From positions 62,001 through 126,000 of the forward strand of contig NZ_BMYT01000002.1 in NCBI RefSeq assembly GCF_014652415.1: a DNA stretch of 64,000 bases. Reading direction: 5' to 3'. Both the position numbers and the translations under genes were made by a program. The stretch comes from Affinundibacterium macrobrachii. GTDB taxonomy: Bacteria > Pseudomonadota > Gammaproteobacteria > Burkholderiales > Burkholderiaceae_D. The notes beneath the pieces are model-generated. The model saw only the letters and a program-made list of their open reading frames with translations, searched no databases and was not told the DNA's origin. Each line of letters opens with the position of its first letter. Position 1 is the first letter of the stretch. This document shows, in pieces, positions 57,128 through 64,000 of the stretch.

Positions 57128-58537
57128 ATGCAAGTTCGCACCAACAACACGAGTACGCACAACACCAGCACGAACAATACGAGCACTAAGCACAATACGC
57201 TATCCACCGTCCTTATCAGTCTCAGCCTTGGTCTAGGATTTAGCCACCTAGCCTACGCACAAACCCCAACACCCGTGACACCAAAGGCGACGCCCAGTTT
57301 TCGATGTGGCGGCATCAATCCGATTGGTGTCGAGTTAAAACCTGTCCCTAAACTGAGCAATGGCGAATTCACCAACCCAGGTGCTGACTGCGCGATGTGG
57401 CAAACCTTTATCTATCTGAATTGGCCAGCGAAAGCAGGGCAACGTGGCATCCCTGATACCAATGCCTTGTTTGGCGCGCCGGGCACCACGGTTTGGGAAA
57501 GTTTTCTGACGGAAGAGCAAGTCTTTCTTCCTAACGGAGCACAACCGCAACCGTGGAATAATCTGGCGCTAAACGCAAGTCTACCCAAAGAAATTGCCAG
57601 TGACGTAGCAGGTGGTAGCATGCGCTTACTCACACGCACAGCTAAGGTATCTCCGACTGTCGCCAAACTTCAAGCCAGCTTGAAAGCACTAAAGAATACC
57701 AGTATTCCCTTAGACGAGATCAAACAAGCGGACGGCAATGTTCTGTACGACCAACAAAAAAATCCGGTCTACTACGATGTCGCCATGAACAAAACCCAAT
57801 ACGACTACATCACACAAAACAGCTTGTATAACGCCACCAAGCAAGCCAGCTTCGCGAAAAAAAGTAACATCGTCTTACCTTTTGGCTCGATAGAAGTGAA
57901 GGCCGCATGGAAAGTATTAACCACAGCAGAAGCTAGCTCTGGTCGTTTTCATGTCGCTAAAGGCTATATCCCTAGCGCACCAGGAAGCCAAGCGGTGACG
58001 ATAGGTTTAGTTGGCTTTCATATTTTCGCCAGCGGTGGCACAGAGAATGCAGGCCTATGGGCAACTTTCTACCAAGTCGACAACGCGCCTTTGATGGGAG
58101 CAACCGGCAAACAAGCCTACAGCTTCAACAACCCCAATAGCAAAACACCCATCAATACAAAAGGCACCAACCCGACTCAAGTAGTACAAGTATTTGCGGA
58201 CGATGCCAGCGCATCAAAAATCAATATCGAAGCGCAAAAAATGATTACCCAAGGCTATGCAAAATCGCCTTGGCAATACTACGCAATGGTTGATACACAA
58301 TGGTCGAAGACAGTTCTCAATCTAGGCGCACCGGTACCACAAGCTATCCCACTCTCAGCCGGAAAACCAGGCGACATCAGTACAGATACGCTGATCAATC
58401 CCGTGTTAGAAACCTTCATGCAAACCAAAGGCAATAGCTGCATGGGCTGCCACGCCTTCGCCACAACCGCGCAGAAAAACAGCAAAACCGCAACCGGATT
58501 CAGCTTCATGTTCGGCAGCGCACAAGCACCGAAGTAA
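57128..58537 (+). CDS. Exported protein with C-terminal CxxCH heme motif
   Basis: A 469-residue predicted periplasmic protein. GGAGGAAA before 57128 sets the start. The first 23 residues are a run of Asn-Thr-Ser-Thr units (NTSTHNTSTNNTST), then a signal peptide (LSTVLISLSLGLGFSHLAYA). The body of about 400 residues is not a family I recognise; FRCGGINPIGVELKP and WQTFIYLNWPAK, both near its N-terminus, look conserved. The extreme C-terminus has one CMGCH, the covalent heme c site, in QTKGNSCMGCHAFATTA. A distal Met ligand is possible in SFMFGSA. It may transfer electrons or process an oxidised substrate; no partner is adjacent. Confidence 0.8.
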   Translation: MQVRTNNTSTHNTSTNNTSTKHNTLSTVLISLSLGLGFSHLAYAQTPTPVTPKATPSFRCGGINPIGVELKPVPKLSNGEFTNPGADCAMWQTFIYLNWPAKAGQRGIPDTNALFGAPGTTVWESFLTEEQVFLPNGAQPQPWNNLALNASLPKEIASDVAGGSMRLLTRTAKVSPTVAKLQASLKALKNTSIPLDEIKQADGNVLYDQQKNPVYYDVAMNKTQYDYITQNSLYNATKQASFAKKSNIVLPFGSIEVKAAWKVLTTAEASSGRFHVAKGYIPSAPGSQAVTIGLVGFHIFASGGTENAGLWATFYQVDNAPLMGATGKQAYSFNNPNSKTPINTKGTNPTQVVQVFADDASASKINIEAQKMITQGYAKSPWQYYAMVDTQWSKTVLNLGAPVPQAIPLSAGKPGDISTDTLINPVLETFMQTKGNSCMGCHAFATTAQKNSKTATGFSFMFGSAQAPK

Positions 58538-58669
58538 CTTGGTTTAATGGTTTGAATTGATGAGCTCGTTGATGTGTCGGTATGCTGTTAATCTGCTGAG
58601 AGTATCAGTGGATTTTTAAACTAAACGACACATCAAATCGCGAAGCACTTAACGCAATCGATACAAGCT

Positions 58670-58695
58670 CCCTTCTCCCGCAGGCGGGAGAAGGG
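58670..58695. repeat. Perfect 12-base palindrome
   Basis: CCCTTCTCCCGC-AG-GCGGGAGAAGGG, followed by GTTGGGGATGAGGG-like sequence. It resembles dispersed palindromic elements found between genes in many betaproteobacteria; it begins the repeat island of 58538-59525. Confidence 0.75.
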
Positions 58696-58802
58696 TTGGG
58701 GATGAGGGAGCGTGGATTACTACGAGAATAACTAGCTTGCAATCATATTCAGAGTTTTTGCATTCACACTCTGAATTAACAACCGTACATTCTTTACATT
58801 CA

Positions 58803-59007
58803 CAGGTCGGGTGTGGCCCGACAGCCAATTACCTTTTTTGCTTCGCCAAAAAAGGTAATCCAAAAAAGGCGACCGTAGACTCGCCCCTTTGGGGTGCTTA
58901 CGCTTCGCTTCAGCATAATTTGTGCATCACAAAAAATGGGAAAGTGTTGAAACTCGCTACGCTCAGACAACAACACTTTCTTATCCATTTTCTGTGAAGC
59001 ACAAATT
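58803..59007 (+). repeat. Composite structured repeat, copy 1
   Basis: About 205 bases with three hairpins: GTCGGG/CCCGAC (58806-58822); ATTACCTTTTTTG/CAAAAAAGGTAAT with loop CTTCGC (58828-58859), whose right arm is repeated directly downstream; and a long imperfect hairpin (58917-59007) with outer arms AATTTGTGC/GCACAAATT and inner arms AAGTGTTG/CAACACTT around a loop containing AACTCGCTACGCTCA. A second, inverted copy lies at 59194-59381. Open frames crossing it are not genes. Confidence 0.85.
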
Positions 59008-59115
59008 ACATCGTCTCAAACGGGGGTAGGTCAAAAGCAAATTCAAAAACAACGACCGACAACTGCTATTAGAAAATTGAATGCCGTCGGTACTGCTTGT
59101 TTTGGTGTTGCCGTT

Positions 59116-59169
59116 GCTTTTGACTTTGCTTTTGACTTTGCTTTTGACTTTGATTTTGATTTTGATTTT
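59116..59169. repeat. Tandem repeats GCTTTTGACTTT (x3) and GATTTT (x3)
   Basis: Three exact 12-base copies (59116-59151) followed by three exact 6-base copies (59152-59169), lying between the two inverted composite repeats. On the minus strand they read as alternating Lys-Ser/Ala in a frame without other gene signals. Confidence 0.9.
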
Positions 59170-59193
59170 AACGCCGTTCCACTTCTGACACTG

Positions 59194-59381
59194 CCAATTG
59201 TGCTGGACAGAAATGGGAAAAAGAGAGTCAGATGTTTGAGCGTAGCGAGTTTCTGACTCTCCCCATTTTTGTCTCGCACAATTGGGAAGCCGAAGGCCAG
59301 TGGCAGCGTGGTCGCCTTTCTTTGCTTACTTTCTTTGGCGAAGCAAAGAAAGTGAGTGGCTGTCGAGCCACACCCGACCTG
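59194..59381 (-). repeat. Composite structured repeat, copy 2 (inverted)
   Basis: Read on the minus strand it has the same order as copy 1: CAGGTCGGGTGTGGCTCGAC, then ACTTTCTTTG/CAAAGAAAGT with loop CTTCGC and a duplicated right arm, GGCGACC, and a long hairpin (59194-59285) with outer arms CCAATTGTGC/GCACAATTGG. The inner arms (AGAGTCAG/CTGACTCT) differ from copy 1 but stay complementary, while the AACTCGCTACGCTCA loop is kept. Confidence 0.85.
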
Positions 59382-59525
59382 TTAGCGATGAGTTTGTGTG
59401 AAGGTCAATACGGAAGTAAATATGCTGTGACTCGTTCGCGAAAAGTAGATTAAGCGATATACGTGATTTAAGCAGTGAGCGGTGAGTTACGCTGACACTA
59501 ACCCACACTAGGAAAAGATTACATC

Positions 59526-60077
59526 TTACCGAGTTTGTTTCTGAACTCTTTCTGATACTAGCTCTTCAAGTAATTTAACTTCAGCTTCTGCTTCATTAAC
59601 TGGTTGAGTCAAAGGTGAATGTTGTATCTCATTCGGCCAAAATGTCGGTTCTATTTTTCCATAATCTGCGGTCTGATGTGCTGCTTTCCTGTAAATTATC
59701 CACTCACGAGAAGGCTTGTGGGGCTTGATCTTGACACCAGGAGGAACAAAAGAAGCCGCTACCGCACTTCGTAGACACATACTTGTCGAGTTAAAAATTA
59801 CAATATCGCCAGGCTTCGAATTTCCCTTAAATACTCTATCAACCCTAAACGTTGCTCGTAAGACCTTGGTGGGCTGATCATCGCCATACATTCGGATCTC
59901 AACCCACTGTTCATCAAGTAATGTCATCAATTCGACAGAATCAACAGAGTCAAATTTTTCCTTCACTCGCTCCCTTGTATGTTCAAATTTTTCATGAGCT
60001 ACAGGCAAGCATGCAAGCGAGGTTTGAGTAAAAAAAATGGCAACCGCTAACAATCGTAGTACAGAGATTAACTTCAT
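59526..60077 (-). CDS. Exported protein of unknown function, possibly netrin/TIMP-like fold
   Basis: A 183-residue predicted secreted protein starting at 60077 (MKLISVLRLL); AAGAG lies nine bases upstream, and the longer TTG frame adds nine basic residues. Signal peptide to about residue 23; the mature protein begins near TSLACLPVAHEKF. The central part (RATFRVDRVFKGNSKPGDIV then MCLRS, WIIYRK) resembles small secreted OB-fold domains where a cysteine near the mature N-terminus pairs with a central one, as in netrin/TIMP-like proteins. This is a weak similarity by eye. It lies between the repeat island and metH, on metH's strand, 55 bases downstream of metH's stop. Confidence 0.65.
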   Translation of the reverse strand: MKLISVLRLLAVAIFFTQTSLACLPVAHEKFEHTRERVKEKFDSVDSVELMTLLDEQWVEIRMYGDDQPTKVLRATFRVDRVFKGNSKPGDIVIFNSTSMCLRSAVAASFVPPGVKIKPHKPSREWIIYRKAAHQTADYGKIEPTFWPNEIQHSPLTQPVNEAEAEVKLLEELVSERVQKQTR

Positions 60078-60132
60078 TTTTGATTTTCTCTTAAACGATA
60101 TCAAATTCTAATCTGGTTCAATCTCTTGCTAC

Positions 60133-63100
60133 TCACAAATTCGGCGCCAACCACCGCTCAACATCCTCCTTAGCCACCCCACGCCGAACCGCCATATCCT
60201 CAACCTGATCCTCAGCAATCTTCCCAACACTAAAATACTTAGACTCAGGATGCGCGAAGTAGAAGCCCGACACCGCAGCACCCGGTATCATCGCCCATGA
60301 CTCGGTAATGAACATCTCAATCTCTTCACACTGCATCTGCTTAAACATCGCGGTCTTCACCGTATGTTCAGGGCAGGCTGGATAACCAGGTGCAGGACGA
60401 ATGCCGGAGTACGATTCTTTGATCAGCTCTTCATTACTCAAAGCTTCATCCGCCGCATAACCCCACAAATCTTTACGCACACGTTCGTGCAGATACTCGG
60501 CGAAAGCTTCTGCCAAACGATCAGCTAAGGATTTGAGCATGATGCTACTGTAATCATCGTGCGCGTCTTCGAAGCGTTTTTCGTACTTCTCTATGCCTAG
60601 ACCTGCGGTGACCGCGAACATGCCAATGTAATCGGCGATGCCGCTGTCTTTAGGGGCGATGAAATCACTCAAGCATTGGTTAGGACGTTGGACACCGTCG
60701 ATGATCGCTTTTTCAGTTTGCTGACGTGTGCCGTAATAGGTGAAAGCGACTTCTTTACGTGTTTCGTCGGTGTAGATTTCGATGTCGTCATCATTCACTG
60801 TATTCGCTGGTAACAACGAGATCACACCGTTGGCAGTGAGCCAGCGGCCTTCGATGATTTTTTTCAGCATCGCTTGGCCTTCGGCATACACCTTACTCGC
60901 CGCTTCACCGACCACTTCGTCTTTCAGAATCGCGGGGAAAGGGCCAGCCAAATCCCAAGTTTGGAAGAATGGTCCCCAATCGATGTAATTGGCAATCGTC
61001 GCTAAGTCCACGTTTTTAAATACGCGACGGCCAATAAATTTCGGGCGTACTGGTGCTTTGTCGCCAGTGAAAGCTAGCTTCATTTTATTCGCACGCGCTT
61101 GCGCTAAGCTGACCATAGGCGTGGCTTTTTTGTTCGCATGCAAAGTGCGTACACGTTCGTAATCGGTGCCGAGTTCGGCGATGTATTGTTCGCGCGTTTC
61201 TGGGGTTAACAAGGATTGCGCGACAGAGACCGAGCGTGAAGCATCCGCGACGTACACGACCGGGCCTTCGTAATTCGGCGCGATCTTCACTGCCGTATGC
61301 GCGCGACTGGTCGTTGCACCACCGATCAACAACGGAATCTTCATCATGCGGAAGTGCGGATCACGTTGCATTTCTTTGGCGACGTAAGCCATCTCTTCCA
61401 GAGACGGTGTGATCAAGCCAGAGAGACCGATGATGTCGGCATTTTCGGCTTTGGCTTTTGCCAAAATTTCGGAGCAAGGCACCATCACGCCCATGTTGAC
61501 GACTTCAAAATTATTACATTGCAAGACCACCGTGACGATGTTCTTGCCGATGTCATGCACGTCACCTTTGACGGTGGCAATGACGATTTTGCCTTTCGGT
61601 TTATTATCGCCGCTGCGTTTCTTTTCTTCTTCAATAAAAGGTACTAGATGCGCTACCGCTTGTTTCATCACACGGGCAGATTTCACCACTTGCGGCAAGA
61701 ACATTTTGCCTTGACCGAACAAATCACCGACGATATTCATACCCGCCATCAACGGCCCTTCGATCACTTGAATCGGACGACCGCCTGCATTCATCACATT
61801 GACGCGCGCTTCTTCGGTGTCTTCGACGATCCAATTGGTGATGCCGTGCACCATCGCATGCGCTAGACGTTTTTCCACTGATTCATTGCGCCATTCCAAG
61901 GTGGCTTCTTCTTTTTTGCCACCTGCTTTTAAGGTCGCTGCGAATTCAATCATGCGCTCGGTGGCGTCTTCTCTACGGTTCAAGACCACGTCTTCCACGC
62001 GTTCGCGCAATTCTGCATTGAGTTCGCTATACACGCCTATCATGCCGGCATTGACGATGCCCATGGTCATGCCGGCTTGAATCGCGTGGTACAAGAATAC
62101 GGTGTGGATGGCTTCGCGCGCAGGGTCATTGCCGCGGAAAGAGAAGCTCACATTCGACACACCGCCACTGATTTTGGCACCAGGTAGATTTTGATGTATC
62201 CAACGTGTCGCTTCGATGAAATCAACCGCGTAGTTATTGTGTTCTTCAATCCCCGTCGCCACCGCGAAGATATTCGGATCGAAAATAATATCGTAAGGAT
62301 CAAACGCACATTCATTCACTAACAAATCGTAGGCGCGTTTGCAGATTTCTATCTTGCGTTCATAAGTATCCGCCTGGCCTTTTTCATCAAAGGCCATGAC
62401 GATCACCGCTGCGCCATAACGCTTACACAGTTTGGCGTGATGCAAGAATTGCGCTTCGCCTTCTTTCATCGAAATCGAATTGACGATGGCTTTGCCTTGT
62501 ACGCATTTCAAACCCGCTTCGATCACTTCCCATTTGGAAGAATCGATCATCAAAGGTACACGGGCGATATCAGGTTCGGACGCAATCAAATTTAAGAAGC
62601 GCGTCATCGCTGCTTGCGAATCAAGCATCGCTTCATCCATATTGATGTCGATAATTTGTGCGCCGTTTTCGACTTGTTGACGTGCCACCGCTAAGGCTTC
62701 GTCATATTGCTCATTCAAAATTAAACGCGCAAACGCTTTAGAGCCAGTGACGTTGGTGCGCTCACCGACGTTCACGAATAAAGATTGCGCGTCAATCGTG
62801 AACGGCTCTAAGCCAGACAAGCGCATCGCTGGTTCTATCGTTGGCACAGCACGCGGTGTTTGTGTTTCGAGAATATCGGCAATGGCTTTGATGTGCGCGG
62901 GTGTCGTACCGCAGCAACCACCAGCGATATTGATAAAGCCGGCTTCGGCGAATTCTTTTAACAAAGCCGAAGTGTCCGCAGGTAATTCATCAAAGCCTGT
63001 ATCGCTCATGGGATTGGGCAAACCCGCGTTCGGATAAATACAAACGAAGGTATCCGCAATCTTGGACAACTCTTCCGCATACGGACGCATCAACGCAGCA

Positions 63101-63882
63101 CCGAGCGCGCAGTTCAGACCGATGGTCAAAGGTTTCGCATGACGCACTGAATTCCAGAACGCGGGTACGGTTTGGCCAGACAAAATACGACCCGAAGCGT
63201 CGGTCACCGTACCAGAAATCATGATGGGCAAGGTACTACCAGTTTCTTCAAAATACTGATCAATCGCGAACAGTGCCGCTTTGCAGTTGAGCGTATCAAA
63301 AATAGTTTCAACCAACAGTACATCGGCACCACCATCGACCAAACCGCGAACTTGTTCGTAATAAGCTGCGACCAGTTGATCGAAAGTCACATTGCGCGCA
63401 GCGGGATCGTTCACATCGGGAGAAATCGAAGCAGTTTTTGGCGTAGGCCCGAGTGCGCCAGCGACAAAGCGCGGCTTATCCGCACTCGAATATTTATCGC
63501 AAGCTGCGCGCGCTATCTTTGCCGACGCCACATTCATCTCATACGCCAGATGTGCCATGTGGTAATCGTCTTGCGCGACCGTGGTGGCACCGAAGGTATT
63601 GGTTTCGATCAAATCCGCACCGGCTGCCAAATACTGCTCGTGAATTTCTTGAATCACGTGCGGTTGCGTCAATGACAGCAGTTCGTTATTACCTTTGACG
63701 AATAATTCCCGAATGCCCTCGGGGCCAGTAAAGTCTTTAAAGCGCTCGCCGCGATAATCGGCCTCGGTCAATTTGTAGCGCTGTATCATCGTTCCCATCG
63801 CACCATCAAGAATCAGGATACGTTGCTGGAGTAATTCGCGCAAACGCGCTTCAGTGGCGGAAGATTTCAGAACGGTGGACAT
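60133..63882 (-). CDS. metH: Cobalamin-dependent methionine synthase
   Basis: A 1249-residue full-length MetH that transfers a methyl group from 5-methyltetrahydrofolate through cobalamin to homocysteine. Domains in order: homocysteine-binding barrel (about 15-335; zinc cysteines in GLNCALG and GGCCGTTP), folate-binding barrel (about 365-640; [14 protein letters not shown] and [15 protein letters not shown] [12 protein letters not shown]), cap (about 665-750), cobalamin domain with ligand H776 in GDVHDIGKN and the GLSGLITPS motif, and the C-terminal reactivation domain that binds S-adenosylmethionine ([12 protein letters not shown]). No region is missing. The start has a weak ribosome site. 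A terminator-like hairpin lies just upstream. Confidence 0.97.
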   Translation of the reverse strand: MSTVLKSSATEARLRELLQQRILILDGAMGTMIQRYKLTEADYRGERFKDFTGPEGIRELFVKGNNELLSLTQPHVIQEIHEQYLAAGADLIETNTFGATTVAQDDYHMAHLAYEMNVASAKIARAACDKYSSADKPRFVAGALGPTPKTASISPDVNDPAARNVTFDQLVAAYYEQVRGLVDGGADVLLVETIFDTLNCKAALFAIDQYFEETGSTLPIMISGTVTDASGRILSGQTVPAFWNSVRHAKPLTIGLNCALGAALMRPYAEELSKIADTFVCIYPNAGLPNPMSDTGFDELPADTSALLKEFAEAGFINIAGGCCGTTPAHIKAIADILETQTPRAVPTIEPAMRLSGLEPFTIDAQSLFVNVGERTNVTGSKAFARLILNEQYDEALAVARQQVENGAQIIDINMDEAMLDSQAAMTRFLNLIASEPDIARVPLMIDSSKWEVIEAGLKCVQGKAIVNSISMKEGEAQFLHHAKLCKRYGAAVIVMAFDEKGQADTYERKIEICKRAYDLLVNECAFDPYDIIFDPNIFAVATGIEEHNNYAVDFIEATRWIHQNLPGAKISGGVSNVSFSFRGNDPAREAIHTVFLYHAIQAGMTMGIVNAGMIGVYSELNAELRERVEDVVLNRREDATERMIEFAATLKAGGKKEEATLEWRNESVEKRLAHAMVHGITNWIVEDTEEARVNVMNAGGRPIQVIEGPLMAGMNIVGDLFGQGKMFLPQVVKSARVMKQAVAHLVPFIEEEKKRSGDNKPKGKIVIATVKGDVHDIGKNIVTVVLQCNNFEVVNMGVMVPCSEILAKAKAENADIIGLSGLITPSLEEMAYVAKEMQRDPHFRMMKIPLLIGGATTSRAHTAVKIAPNYEGPVVYVADASRSVSVAQSLLTPETREQYIAELGTDYERVRTLHANKKATPMVSLAQARANKMKLAFTGDKAPVRPKFIGRRVFKNVDLATIANYIDWGPFFQTWDLAGPFPAILKDEVVGEAASKVYAEGQAMLKKIIEGRWLTANGVISLLPANTVNDDDIEIYTDETRKEVAFTYYGTRQQTEKAIIDGVQRPNQCLSDFIAPKDSGIADYIGMFAVTAGLGIEKYEKRFEDAHDDYSSIMLKSLADRLAEAFAEYLHERVRKDLWGYAADEALSNEELIKESYSGIRPAPGYPACPEHTVKTAMFKQMQCEEIEMFITESWAMIPGAAVSGFYFAHPESKYFSVGKIAEDQVEDMAVRRGVAKEDVERWLAPNL

Positions 63883-63903
63883 AATATGTGGATGATGAAC
63901 GCT

Positions 63904-63945
63904 AAAAACAAAAAACCCGATCGGGCTGACACAAGCGGATCGGGT
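63904..63945 (-). terminator. Terminator-like hairpin just upstream of metH (possible attenuator)
   Basis: On the minus strand, stem ACCCGATC (63945-63938) pairs with GATCGGGT (63922-63915), loop 15 bases, then a T-rich run TTTTTTGTTTTT down to 63904. Only 21 bases separate the end of the T-run from the metH start codon, too few for a separate promoter. It could end an upstream transcript or attenuate metH. Confidence 0.7.
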
Positions 63946-64000
63946 AAAAAGTGGGCGATTTGGTAAAAGATTACTACCTTTAGCTGCACTTATTACGCGC

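Noticed and set aside
59043..59279. 78-codon minus-strand frame with a long Lys-Ser/Lys-Ala run
   Set aside because: Coded by the tandem GCTTTTGACTTT and GATTTT repeats and part of a hairpin; no ribosome site.
58737..59453. Several 62-86-codon frames on both strands in the repeat island, sharing FFGEAKKV and GCRATPDL
   Set aside because: Both copies of the shared peptide are produced by the inverted structured repeats; this peptide is a known kind of false frame from dispersed repeats.
1..64000. Search for CRISPR arrays, tRNA or rRNA genes, insertion sequences and prophage genes
   Set aside because: None seen: no regularly spaced repeat-spacer units, no cloverleaf sequence, no transposase or integrase other than XerC.

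Overview
The window is a chromosomal stretch of a Gram-negative betaproteobacterium, most likely order Burkholderiales, family Oxalobacteraceae (an Undibacterium-like organism is my best guess, by inference). Reasons: the xerC-DUF484-dapF block, a very long fused indolepyruvate:ferredoxin oxidoreductase, a CreBC-type two-component pair, PhoX, a ChrA of double-domain length, many secreted and outer-membrane proteins, and moderate GC. I see no rRNA, tRNA, CRISPR array, insertion sequence or prophage. Most of it looks like core genome, with one toxin-antitoxin module and one repeat island.

Layout. 1-4.8 kb: a kinase-UspA fusion cut by the left edge, then a giant propeller/GGDEF sensor. 5-9.6 kb: a secreted M28 peptidase, a small unknown gene, a Phd/YefM-VapC toxin-antitoxin pair with a palindromic operator, a 42-residue membrane protein with a TTG start, and a YdjM-like membrane protein. 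9.6-16.7 kb: a zinc-ribbon protein, creBC without creD, a class C beta-lactamase-like hydrolase divergent from glycerate 2-kinase, and a Sel1-repeat protein. 16.7-19.6 kb: a VOC protein, a soluble protein with two chemoreceptor-tip-like motifs followed by a di-iron metallo-beta-lactamase-fold protein, and a class II glutamine amidotransferase. 19.8-28.1 kb: a second M28 peptidase, a TonB siderophore receptor with a Fur box, a hexose-6-phosphate mutarotase, a lipoprotein built of seven exact 39-residue repeats, and a TraB/GumN operon. 28.7-37.1 kb: an amino-acid permease, a DesK/DesR-like pair, and the minus-strand block chemoreceptor-dapF-DUF484-xerC. 37.7-48.2 kb: fused indolepyruvate oxidoreductase, DUF423, DUF1857, a bactofilin/DUF342-like protein, GNAT, HAD, a lipoprotein hydrolase with a TMEM175-type channel, and ChrA. 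48.3-58.5 kb: PhoX under a four-repeat Pho box, an RND efflux pump with its adaptor, a GNAT, and an exported cytochrome c-like protein. 58.5-59.5 kb: a repeat island. 59.5-64 kb: a secreted protein and metH behind a terminator-like hairpin.

How parts work together. phoX carries its own phosphate-starvation control and the TonB receptor its own iron control. Signalling genes are dense: three kinases or sensor kinases, a diguanylate cyclase, a full chemoreceptor and a chemoreceptor-like soluble protein. The two most unusual items are the chemoreceptor-tip/di-iron gene pair at 17.3-18.7 kb, which may be an oxygen-sensing module, and the inverted composite repeats at 58.8-59.4 kb, whose hairpin arms differ in sequence between copies but stay complementary within each copy. 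All functional calls come from reading motifs; no database search was run.
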